The notes beneath the pieces are model-generated. The model made no database searches. It saw nothing but the letters and a program-made list of their open reading frames with translations, and was not told where the DNA came from. A stretch of DNA of 42,471 nt from Bacteroides timonensis (lineage in GTDB: Bacteria; Bacteroidota; Bacteroidia; Bacteroidales; Bacteroidaceae). Where the stretch lies: contig NZ_CBVI010000040.1 in the NCBI RefSeq assembly GCF_000513195.1, positions 1-42,471 on the forward strand, given 5' to 3'. Every line of letters begins with the position of its first letter. The first letter of the stretch is position 1. Of the stretch, positions 1-7,178 are shown piece after piece. The position numbers and the translations under genes are program-made.

Positions 1-1032
1 TTATTATATTTAACCATTGCATTATCATTATCATTTTTATGCTCCATCCTGGAAGCAGTTTTATTATCTACCCCAATGTCGTACATCTCCACCAAAGAGA
101 AAACACACGGGAAAAGCGCTATTTTATTAAAGAAGTTCAAACAAGACATCGACCGGCCTATTGCTGCCATATTATCCTTGAACACCATTGCCCACACCGT
201 GGGTGCTGCAGGTGTAGGTGCCGAAGCAGTAAAGATATTCGGAGAAGCTTACTTCGGTGTAATCTCCGCCATACTGACTATTTTAATCCTCGTTCTCTCA
301 GAGATCATTCCTAAAACGATAGGCGCCTGCTACTGGCGTACACTGGCACTTCCATCAGCCCGTATCATTAATTTCCTTATTATTATCTGTTATCCCCTGG
401 TGTGGTTGTCCGAGCTGATTACCCGTCTGTTTTCTTCTGGCAAACAAGAATTATCCGTAAGCCGCGAAGAGGTTTCGGCTATGATTTCCATCGGGGTAGA
501 AGAAGGAGTTTTCCAGGTGAAAGAAAACAAGATGATACAAAACCTCATTAAACTGGATAAAGTAAAATCACAATCCATTATGACTCCTCGTACTGTAGTG
601 GCAACAGCTCCCGAAAGTATGTCTCTGAAAGAGTTCTATCAGGATGGAAAGTATAAGTTTTACTCTCGTATTCCAATTTATAATGATAGCGAAGATTATA
701 TCACAGGATATGTGTTGCGGCAGACTGTACTCGAAAAGTTAGCAGAAGACAGATTCGATATGTGTCTGAAGGATGTGGCCCGCCCTATCCTTTCCTTCCC
801 GGAAAATAGTCCTGTTTCCACGGTTTGGGAACAGATGCTTGAAAAGAAAGAGCATATTTCAATCTTGATTGATGAATATGGCTGCTTCTGGGGAATTGTC
901 ACAATGGAGGATATTATCGAAACAGCCTTAGGTTTTGAGATTGTGGATGAAAAAGACTCCGTAACGGATATGCAGAAGCTGGCACGGGATAAGTGGCAGA
1001 AGAAGCTGGCGGAAACGAAGATTAGTGATTAG
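1..1032 (+). CDS. CNNM/DUF21-CBS membrane protein, 5'-partial
   Basis: The reading frame is open from base 1, so the start lies outside the window; probably only a few residues are missing. The first visible residues are a hydrophobic helix with the CSILEAVLLS signature of DUF21 (CNNM) proteins, followed by two more hydrophobic stretches (about 165-330 and 340-420). The C-terminal half resembles a pair of CBS domains, with IMTPRTVV at the start of the first and ISILIDEYG...GIVTMEDIIE in the second. There is no clear CorC/HlyC domain after the CBS pair. Family members are inner-membrane proteins linked to Mg2+/Co2+ handling or called hemolysin-like; the exact substrate is not shown here. The gene converges on sufS, with a small hairpin between the two stop codons. 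Family call is firm, function is inferred. Confidence 0.9.
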   Translation, partial: LLYLTIALSLSFLCSILEAVLLSTPMSYISTKEKTHGKSAILLKKFKQDIDRPIAAILSLNTIAHTVGAAGVGAEAVKIFGEAYFGVISAILTILILVLSEIIPKTIGACYWRTLALPSARIINFLIIICYPLVWLSELITRLFSSGKQELSVSREEVSAMISIGVEEGVFQVKENKMIQNLIKLDKVKSQSIMTPRTVVATAPESMSLKEFYQDGKYKFYSRIPIYNDSEDYITGYVLRQTVLEKLAEDRFDMCLKDVARPILSFPENSPVSTVWEQMLEKKEHISILIDEYGCFWGIVTMEDIIETALGFEIVDEKDSVTDMQKLARDKWQKKLAETKISD

Positions 1033-1059
1033 AGGTTAGTGATAACCCCTAATCACTAA
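1022..1059. terminator. Hairpin between convergent genes
   Basis: Bases 1022-1035 and 1046-1059 are inverted copies (14 bp, one mismatch) around a 10-base loop that holds a further copy of TTAGTGAT. The left arm overlaps the stop of the CNNM gene and the right arm abuts the sufS stop codon. It could act as a bidirectional terminator, although no long T-run follows on either strand. Confidence 0.45.
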
Positions 1060-2274
1060 CTAGAACATCTTGCTGACACGTTCGATACCTGCCACCAAAA
1101 CATCGATTTCTTCTTTTGTATTATAGATTCCAAAGGAAGCACGCACTGTTCCTTCTATGCCGAGGCGTTGCATCAGCGGTTGGGCGCAATGGTGGCCTGT
1201 ACGTACGGCAATACCGAGACGATCGAGCAATGTGCCCATATCGAAGTGATGAATATCACCCACAAGGAAAGAGATGACACTCCCTTTCTCAGCAGCTTCA
1301 CCAAAGATGCGCATACCAGGGATTGTTTTCAATCGCTGTGTGGCATATTCCGTCAATTCATGCTCATAAGCGGCAATCTTATCCATGCCAATGGCAGAAA
1401 CATAATCGAGAGCTTTCGCCAGTCCCGTAGTACCGATATAGTCAGGAGTACCGGCTTCGAACTTAAACGGCAGTTCGTTGAAAGTGGTATGTTCAAAAGA
1501 TACATGCTTTATCATCTCACCGCCGCCTTGATAAGGAGGTAACTTATTCAGCCATTCTTCCTTACCATAAAGCACGCCCACACCGGTAGGCCCATACACT
1601 TTATGACCGGAGAATACAAGGAAATCAGCGTCCAGATCTTTCACGTCCACTGCCATGTGAGGAATGGATTGTGCCGCATCTACCAGGAAAGGTACATCAT
1701 GATTATGGGCAATCTTAATCATTTCCTTGATAGGATTGACCGTACCCAAAACATTGGACACATGTACTACGCTCACAATCTTCGTTCGGTCAGTGAAAAG
1801 CTTCTCGTATTCATCTATCAGAAGTTCGCCGCGATCGTTCATCGGAATAACTTTCAGATTGATGCATTTCCGTTCAGCCAGCAGTTGCCAGGGAACAATG
1901 TTACTATGATGTTCCATTACGGAAACAATCACTTCATCACCCGGATGCAGGAATGCTTCGCCGAAGCTGGAGGCTAACAGATTGATGCTTTCCGTAGTTC
2001 CCCGTGTAAATACGATTTCATTTATAGAACCTGCATTGATAAACTTTCGCACTGTCTCTCGGCTTGCCTCGTGCAGTTCCGTTGCCTGTTGCGACAGAAA
2101 GTGTACGCCACGATGCACATTGGCATTGACAGAATAATATTCATCCGTTATGGCATCCACTACACAACGTGGCTTCTGTGTCGTTGCCCCATTATCCAAA
2201 TAGACCAATGGTTTGCCGTACACTTCACGGGATAGTATCGGAAAATCGGCTCTTATCTTTTGAATATCATACAT
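1060..2274 (-). CDS. sufS: SufS cysteine desulfurase
   Basis: This 404-residue protein matches group II (SufS/CsdA-type) cysteine desulfurases over the full usual length. They are PLP enzymes that release sulfur from L-cysteine as an enzyme persulfide for Fe-S cluster assembly in the cytoplasm. Visible landmarks are the N-terminal DNGATTQKP, the VMEHHSN segment, the PLP-lysine motif FSGHKVYGPTG (Lys225) and the persulfide cysteine in RTGHHCAQP (Cys363). It is the last gene of the minus-strand suf cluster, 23 bases after sufD. No separate sufE or sufU gene is present in the window, so its sulfur acceptor must be elsewhere or be SufBCD itself. Identification is confident. Confidence 0.97.
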   Translation of the reverse strand: MYDIQKIRADFPILSREVYGKPLVYLDNGATTQKPRCVVDAITDEYYSVNANVHRGVHFLSQQATELHEASRETVRKFINAGSINEIVFTRGTTESINLLASSFGEAFLHPGDEVIVSVMEHHSNIVPWQLLAERKCINLKVIPMNDRGELLIDEYEKLFTDRTKIVSVVHVSNVLGTVNPIKEMIKIAHNHDVPFLVDAAQSIPHMAVDVKDLDADFLVFSGHKVYGPTGVGVLYGKEEWLNKLPPYQGGGEMIKHVSFEHTTFNELPFKFEAGTPDYIGTTGLAKALDYVSAIGMDKIAAYEHELTEYATQRLKTIPGMRIFGEAAEKGSVISFLVGDIHHFDMGTLLDRLGIAVRTGHHCAQPLMQRLGIEGTVRASFGIYNTKEEIDVLVAGIERVSKMF

Positions 2275-2297
2275 GTTGTTTAGGTATTAATATATTC

Positions 2298-3641
2298 TCA
2301 CTTGCATATCGCACAGCCCTGGCACTTATTCAGTTCACCACGGAAACGTTTCTCTACCAAGAGATGTAAGCGATCTTTCAATGCATCCAGACGGATGGTA
2401 TCGATTACTTCGTTCACGAAGGCGAACATCAGCAATAAACGGGCTTCACGTGCCGGAATACCGCGCTGGCGCATATAGAAGAGTGCATTTTCGTCCAACT
2501 GACCAACGGTAGCACCATGACTACACTTTACATCATCGGCATAAATTTCCAGTTGCGGTTGCGTATACATACGCGCCTCGCGGGTAGCGCAAAGGTTCCG
2601 GTTCGTTTGTTGCGAATTGGTATGTTGCGCATCCGGGCGCACTAATACCAAACCGGCAAATGCACCGACTGACTGATCATCGAGCACATACTTGAAAAGT
2701 TCATTGCTCGTGCAGTTAGGTACGGCATGGTCGATACTTGTATTGTTGTCTACATGCTGATTCTTATCTGCAATGGCCATACCGCAAAGGTTGATTTCGG
2801 CACCTTCACCTGCCAGCAATACTTCGGTGGTGTTGCGGGAAGTGCCGTTATGCAAGGTCATGCCATTCAGCAATACATTGCTGTTGGCTTCCTGCTTCAC
2901 ATACATATTGCTGATACGTACGGTACTTGTATGCGTTTCTTCCAGTTCGTAAAGGTCAAAGACAGCATTCTCACCTACGAATACTTCTATCACCTGGGTT
3001 GCCAGGAAATTCACGGCATCCATAGCATGATCACACACCAGCATACGCGCCTGTGCGCCATCTTCCAATACAATCAATACCCGGCGGTTCACCAGGAAGT
3101 TCACGTCACCACGCAGGATGTTTACCAACTGAATGGGACGTTCCAAAGCGACGTTCTTAGGTATATACAACAGCACGCCGTCTTGTGCAAAAGCGGTGTT
3201 GAATGCTGTCACTCCGTCTTTTGAAGTATCTGCCAGCTTGCCATAATACTTCTTTACCAATTCCGGATGCTTCGCCGCCATCTCCTTCAAACTACCGAAG
3301 ATTACTCCTTCGGGCAGATGTGAAGCAGGTAGCGCTTTATTGTAAAAAGCATCGTTCACTACAAAGTACAGAGAGGTACTCATATTGGGTACATCACATT
3401 TGAATACTTCATAGGGATTTACCGGAATATCCAGACGGTTCAGGTTCAACCCATAGTCAGGTTCAAAGAACTTGCTGACATCGGTATATTTATATTTCTC
3501 CTGTTTACGGGTAGGAAAGCCAAGCCGTTCAAAGTCGGCAAACGCAGTGGCACGGGGCGCATTCATTGCCTCGGCACTATGCTGGCATATCATAGCTTCC
3601 GTCTGGGAGAAAAGGTCTATGTATTGTTGTTCTGCATTCAT
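2298..3641 (-). CDS. sufD: SufD, Fe-S cluster scaffold subunit
   Basis: SufD partners SufB and SufC in the cytoplasmic SufBC2D scaffold that builds Fe-S clusters. The protein has the SufB/SufD right-handed beta-helix core, the conserved FGSLKEMAAKHPELVKKYYGKL segment near residue 125-145, and the C-terminal KCSHGATVGQLDENALFYMRQRGI region typical of SufD. The frame extends upstream to an ATG at 3659, which would give 453 residues. The ATG at 3641 (MNAEQQ, 447 residues) is preferred because the 3659 codon lies at the very edge of the inserted cassette. If the cassette does drive translation, the 3659 ATG overlaps the cassette gene's TGA as ATGA. Family identity is certain; the start is less so. 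Confidence 0.95.
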   Translation of the reverse strand: MNAEQQYIDLFSQTEAMICQHSAEAMNAPRATAFADFERLGFPTRKQEKYKYTDVSKFFEPDYGLNLNRLDIPVNPYEVFKCDVPNMSTSLYFVVNDAFYNKALPASHLPEGVIFGSLKEMAAKHPELVKKYYGKLADTSKDGVTAFNTAFAQDGVLLYIPKNVALERPIQLVNILRGDVNFLVNRRVLIVLEDGAQARMLVCDHAMDAVNFLATQVIEVFVGENAVFDLYELEETHTSTVRISNMYVKQEANSNVLLNGMTLHNGTSRNTTEVLLAGEGAEINLCGMAIADKNQHVDNNTSIDHAVPNCTSNELFKYVLDDQSVGAFAGLVLVRPDAQHTNSQQTNRNLCATREARMYTQPQLEIYADDVKCSHGATVGQLDENALFYMRQRGIPAREARLLLMFAFVNEVIDTIRLDALKDRLHLLVEKRFRGELNKCQGCAICK

Positions 3642-3655
3642 ATTACATTTATATT

Positions 3656-4094
3656 TCATTTTTTAGACGCGGATAACGCGGATGACGCGGATTTCTTATT
3701 TTCCTGTAAACATTCTCTATAATAATGAGAAAAAACCTTCCGACTAATTTCCGGCTTTGGTCCAAAGTTTAATAATAATCCAACTTCTATATCTGTTGCT
3801 TTCAGATAATTGACTAATTGCAACTCATGTTCTTTTGATAATTGATTAACGGCTTTCAATTCTAAAATAACTGAATTATATACAATAATATCAGCTTCAT
3901 AATAACCAACTATCTCTTCTTTATAATAAACATTTATTTTCGGATGTGCAACACAAGGAATATTTCGTCTTAATAACTCTCTATATAATGCATTCTGATA
4001 TACATTTTCTATAAACCCATATCCAAGTTCATTATATACATCATAAAAGGCACTGATTATAGCATTAAGTCTTATCCGCTTGTGTTAAATTCAT
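3656..4094 (-). pseudogene. GxxExxY-family protein (PDDEXK fold), frameshifted near its start
   Basis: Reading 4084 down to 3656 on the minus strand gives an open frame with the family signature: YDVYNELGYGFIENVY (GFIENVY is the GxxExxY motif), then YEADIIVYNSVILELKAVNQ, which supplies the D and ExK of a PD-(D/E)xK nuclease site, then LVNYLKATDIEVGLLLNFG. This frame has no ATG and meets TAA at 4085-4087. The natural start appears to be ATG at 4092-4094 (MNLTQADK), in the neighbouring frame. Skipping one base near 4070 joins it to LNAIISAFYDVYNELG and restores about 145 residues. So it is a one-base-disrupted gene or a sequencing error. The last 12 residues (KSASSALSASKK) are encoded by the inverted repeat itself, and its TGA overlaps an ATG of sufD. 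The biochemical role of the family is not established. Confidence 0.75.
3658..3694. repeat. Left 37-bp inverted repeat of the cassette (3 x 9 bp core)
   Basis: This is a perfect inverted partner of 4110-4146. The core is three 9-base units differing by one base each, preceded by six T. On the minus strand it codes for the last residues of the GxxExxY protein. Confidence 0.95.
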
Positions 4095-4109
4095 AATATC
4101 CTAAATAAT

Positions 4110-4146
4110 AAATCCGCGTCATCCGCGTTATCCGCGTCTAAAAAAT
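4110..4146. repeat. Right 37-bp inverted repeat of the cassette
   Basis: This is a perfect inverted partner of 3658-3694. It begins three bases after the sufC stop codon (4150-4152) and lies 15 bases upstream of the presumed ATG of the cassette gene at 4092-4094. Confidence 0.95.
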
Positions 4147-4149
4147 TAA

Positions 4150-4902
4150 TTACTCTCCTAACTCCTTCTTAATCCAGTCATACCCCTTCTCTTCCAGTTC
4201 CAGAGCCAATTCCGGTCCCGCAGTCTTCACGATACGCCCTTTGTAAAGCACATGTACAACGTCAGGTTTGATATAATCCAGTAAGCGTTGGTAGTGGGTG
4301 ATGACAATGGTACTGTTCTCCGGTGTTTTCAACTTGTTCACACCTTCGGCTACGATACGCAAAGCATCGATATCCAGCCCGGAATCCGTTTCATCCAGAA
4401 TACTTAATTTCGGTTCCAGCATCGCCATCTGGAAGATTTCATTCCGCTTCTTCTCTCCACCGGAGAAACCTTCATTCACCGAACGGTTAGCCAGTTTATT
4501 GTCCAGTTCCACAATGGCACGCTTTTCACGCATCAACTTCAGGAACTCGCTTGCACTGAGAGCAGGCAAATGATTATATTTACGTTGCTCATTCACCGCT
4601 GCACGCATAAAGTTAACCATACTCACACCCGGAATTTCTACCGGATACTGGAAGCTGAGGAAGATACCCTCGTGACTACGGTCTTCCGGTGAAAAGTCCA
4701 ACAGGTTCTTACCGCAGAAAGTCACGCTTCCCTTCGTCACCTCAAAGGCAGGATTACCTACCAATACAGCCGAAAGAGTACTCTTTCCGGAACCGTTCGG
4801 TCCCATAATAGCATGCACCTCACCTGCTTTTACCGACAGGTTGATGCCTTTCAATATCTCTTTGCCATTTACACTGGCATGCAGGTCTTTTATCTCTAAC
4901 AT
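4150..4902 (-). CDS. sufC: SufC, Fe-S assembly ATPase
   Basis: SufC is the cytoplasmic ABC-type ATPase of the SufBC2D complex; ATP hydrolysis drives changes in the SufB-SufD scaffold. The 250-residue protein has Walker [10 protein letters not shown] (about residues 35-43), a Q-loop in [11 protein letters not shown], the signature FSGGEKKR and Walker [13 protein letters not shown], in which SufC proteins characteristically carry DETDSGLD. A switch histidine is in ITHYQRLL. Length is normal for the family and no transmembrane part is present. It lies between sufB and the inserted cassette, and downstream sufD now depends on read-through of the cassette. Identification is confident. Confidence 0.97.
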   Translation of the reverse strand: MLEIKDLHASVNGKEILKGINLSVKAGEVHAIMGPNGSGKSTLSAVLVGNPAFEVTKGSVTFCGKNLLDFSPEDRSHEGIFLSFQYPVEIPGVSMVNFMRAAVNEQRKYNHLPALSASEFLKLMREKRAIVELDNKLANRSVNEGFSGGEKKRNEIFQMAMLEPKLSILDETDSGLDIDALRIVAEGVNKLKTPENSTIVITHYQRLLDYIKPDVVHVLYKGRIVKTAGPELALELEEKGYDWIKKELGE

Positions 4903-4908
4903 CTTTAT

Positions 4909-5049
4909 ATTTACTATTTGACTATTTACAATTTACTATTTAATGTCACTTCTCCACTATTCACTATTACTACCGACCTTTTACTTATCTACCATTCATC
5001 TGCCGATTGTGCAGCAAAATAGTAAATAATAAATCGTCTAATAGTAGAT
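4909..5049. repeat. Imperfect 33-bp inverted repeat between sufB and sufC
   Basis: Bases 4909-4941 and 5017-5049 are inverted copies with about five mismatches. Each arm is made of variants of TTTACTATT, and further ACTATT-like copies lie in the 75-base centre. The right arm runs into the sufB stop codon. Transcription passes through it from sufB to sufC, so the mRNA could fold into a long A/U-rich hairpin. No gene is seen inside. Confidence 0.8.
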
Positions 5050-6506
5050 CACCCCACGCTGCCTTCCAGCGAAATAGCCAACAACTTCTGAGCCTCTACC
5101 GCAAACTCCATAGGCAGCTTATTAAGCACTTCCTTAGCATAACCGTTCACAATCAGCCCTACTGCATCCTCCGTAGAAATACCACGCTGGTTGCAATAGA
5201 AGATCTGGTCTTCATTGATCTTGCTGGTAGTCGCCTCATGCTCCACAACCGCCGTCTCATTATGGATATCCATATATGGGAAGGTATGCGCACCACATTT
5301 ATCACCCAGCAACAGAGAATCGCACTGACTATAGTTACGCGCATTATCCGCCTTTTGAGCTACACGCACCAGACCACGGTAAGAGTTCTCACTATGTCCG
5401 GCAGAGATACCTTTGCTGACAATGGTACTGCTGGTATTCTTACCCAGATGAATCATCTTCGTACCCGTATCCGCCTGTTGGTAGTTGTTCGTCACCGCCA
5501 CACTGTAGAATTCAGCCGAAGAGTTATCTCCAGTCAGAATGCAGGAAGGGTATTTCCACGTAATAGCCGATCCTGTCTCCACCTGTGTCCAAGAAAGTTT
5601 ACTGTTCGCACCTTTGCAGTTACCACGTTTCGTAACAAAGTTATAAACACCGCCTTTACCTTCGGCATCACCCGGATACCAGTTCTGTACGGTACTGTAC
5701 TTCACCTCCGCACGCTCGTGTATCACAATTTCCACAATAGCAGCGTGCAACTGGTTCTCATCGCGCATCGGAGCCGTACAACCTTCCAGATAGGAAACAT
5801 ACGAATCATCCTCCGCCACAATCAGCGTCCGCTCAAACTGCCCTGTATTACGCGCATTGATACGGAAATACGTGGATAACTCCATCGGGCAGCGTACTCC
5901 TTTCGGGATATATACAAACGAACCGTCGGAGAATACCGCTGAGTTCAGTGCGGCAAAGAAGTTATCACGGTATCCCACTACGGAACCAAGATACTTCTGC
6001 ACCAAATCCGGATGCTCACGTACGGCTTCACTGATAGAACAGAAAATAATTCCTTTCTCCATCAACGTTTCCTTAAACGTAGTTTTCACAGATACGGAGT
6101 CCATCACGGCATCCACTGCCATGCCACTCAACGCCATCTGTTCTTCCAGGGGGATGCCCAGCTTATTGAAGGTTTTTATCAACTCTGGGTCTACTTCGTC
6201 CATGCTCTTAGGCGCATCTTTCTTCTTCGCCAACGGATCGGCATAGTAGGAAATAGCCTGATAATCTATCTCAGGAATACGGAGATGTGCCCATGTTGGC
6301 ATCTCCATCGTCAACCAGTGACGATATGCTTTCAGACGGAACTCCAACAGCCATTCCGGCTCGTTCTTCTTCGCAGAGATCAGCCGTACAACATCTTCAT
6401 TCAGCCCACGCTCAATGACTTCCGTATGTACGTCGGTGGTGAAGCCGTACTTGTACTTCTCCTGCGTTAGTTCCTTTACATATTTATTGGGTTCTTCGGG
6501 TTGCAT
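5049..6506 (-). CDS. sufB: SufB, Fe-S cluster scaffold subunit
   Basis: SufB is the main scaffold subunit on which the nascent Fe-S cluster forms, in complex with SufC and SufD. The 485-residue length and sequence fit the family throughout. Features include the N-terminal [17 protein letters not shown], the [20 protein letters not shown] block, [39 protein letters not shown] and the C-terminal [18 protein letters not shown]. The ATG overlaps the cvpA stop by one base (TAATG), suggesting translational coupling. It is the first suf gene of the operon, so SUF expression here appears tied to the rimP-infB-cvpA transcript unless an internal promoter exists. Identification is confident. Confidence 0.97.
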   Translation of the reverse strand: MQPEEPNKYVKELTQEKYKYGFTTDVHTEVIERGLNEDVVRLISAKKNEPEWLLEFRLKAYRHWLTMEMPTWAHLRIPEIDYQAISYYADPLAKKKDAPKSMDEVDPELIKTFNKLGIPLEEQMALSGMAVDAVMDSVSVKTTFKETLMEKGIIFCSISEAVREHPDLVQKYLGSVVGYRDNFFAALNSAVFSDGSFVYIPKGVRCPMELSTYFRINARNTGQFERTLIVAEDDSYVSYLEGCTAPMRDENQLHAAIVEIVIHERAEVKYSTVQNWYPGDAEGKGGVYNFVTKRGNCKGANSKLSWTQVETGSAITWKYPSCILTGDNSSAEFYSVAVTNNYQQADTGTKMIHLGKNTSSTIVSKGISAGHSENSYRGLVRVAQKADNARNYSQCDSLLLGDKCGAHTFPYMDIHNETAVVEHEATTSKINEDQIFYCNQRGISTEDAVGLIVNGYAKEVLNKLPMEFAVEAQKLLAISLEGSVG

Positions 6507-7012
6507 TATGTATTAAGTATATATTGTTCTGTAACTTCTTTTGCAGCCGGGAAAAACATTCCCGCGAACGACTCTATAGGATAATATAACACGGATTCCT
6601 CCTTCATTGTTCTATCAATCATCGTATTATCCGAGTCGATAAACTCGACAACACAGATAAGCAGACTCACCAGCAGCAGAAACTTCAACGCGCCCAGTCC
6701 GGCACCCAGCCATCGATTCAGCCAACCAAGCGAGACTGCTTCCATCGCCTTCGTCAGCAAAGCCGCTACCAGCAGGAACAACAACGGAACCACTATCCAG
6801 ATTACGACAAACGCCAATATCTGTGCAAACGTCATGGAGTCCGTTATCTTAGAAAAGACTCTCTCCGCCACCGACATATACAGCGCTTTTGCAGCCAGCA
6901 ATCCGACAATCAATCCGAGGATAGATGCCAATTGCTTGATGAAGCCTTTTATAAAACCGATGACCGCTCCCGCGCCAATCACTACTAATAGGATGATATC
7001 TATTATCGTCAT
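6506..7012 (-). CDS. CvpA-family inner-membrane protein
   Basis: This is a 168-residue membrane protein with the CvpA/colicin V production fold: [20 protein letters not shown] begins the first helix, then [41 protein letters not shown] and [17 protein letters not shown]. It is thus an inner-membrane protein with about four transmembrane helices. The frame is open further upstream to 7132, but that part would be translated repeat DNA, so ATG 7010-7012 is chosen. The role of CvpA relatives outside Enterobacteria is poorly defined; in this phylum they often sit beside housekeeping genes. It is separated from infB by a 160-base repeat region and overlaps sufB by one base. Confidence 0.9.
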   Translation of the reverse strand: MTIIDIILLVVIGAGAVIGFIKGFIKQLASILGLIVGLLAAKALYMSVAERVFSKITDSMTFAQILAFVVIWIVVPLLFLLVAALLTKAMEAVSLGWLNRWLGAGLGALKFLLLVSLLICVVEFIDSDNTMIDRTMKEESVLYYPIESFAGMFFPAAKEVTEQYILNT

Positions 7013-7017
7013 ATATA

Positions 7018-7178
7018 ATAAGATGATAGGATGATAGGATGGCAAGATGATAGAATGATAATAGTTGATACAACAATGTGCCAATTGACTGCGTATAAAC
7101 GATGCCGCAGGGCAATTGGCACATTGGCACATATATTATCTTATCATTCTATTATCTTACCATCTTATCATCTTATAA
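7018..7178. repeat. Nested inverted repeat with 8-bp tandem units between infB and cvpA
   Basis: The outer arms are arrays of five 8-base units each: 7021-7060 (AGATGATA, GGATGATA, GGATGGCA, AGATGATA, GAATGATA) and 7136-7175 in inverse orientation. They pair over about 36 bases with roughly four mismatches. An inner perfect 11-bp inverted repeat (7077-7087 with 7113-7123) is extended by CTGCG/CGCAG. The right outer arm includes the infB stop codon. The whole would form one long hairpin in the infB-cvpA mRNA. No gene is seen. Confidence 0.85.

Larger units (their letters stand above)
3658..4146. mobile_element. Cassette with 37-bp perfect terminal inverted repeats, in the suf operon
   Basis: Bases 3658-3694 and 4110-4146 are perfect inverted copies. 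Each is a run of T/A plus three near-identical 9-mers (GACGCGGAT, AACGCGGAT, GACGCGGAT). They enclose one gene of the GxxExxY family. The cassette fills almost the whole sufC-sufD gap: removing it leaves about 19 bases between the sufC stop and the sufD ATG at 3641, a normal operon spacing. No target-site duplication was found by eye. There is no transposase, so any movement would be by recombination or in trans. The inverted repeat is directly visible; mobility is inferred. Confidence 0.55.

Noticed and set aside
5007..5879. A 290-codon plus-strand frame opposite sufB
   Set aside because: It is antisense to a full-length SufB gene, with no family resemblance and no ribosome-binding site.
7013..7132. 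Upstream extension of the cvpA frame to an ATG at 7132
   Set aside because: The extra 40 residues are translated from the inverted 8-bp array. The CvpA family begins at the hydrophobic helix after ATG 7012.
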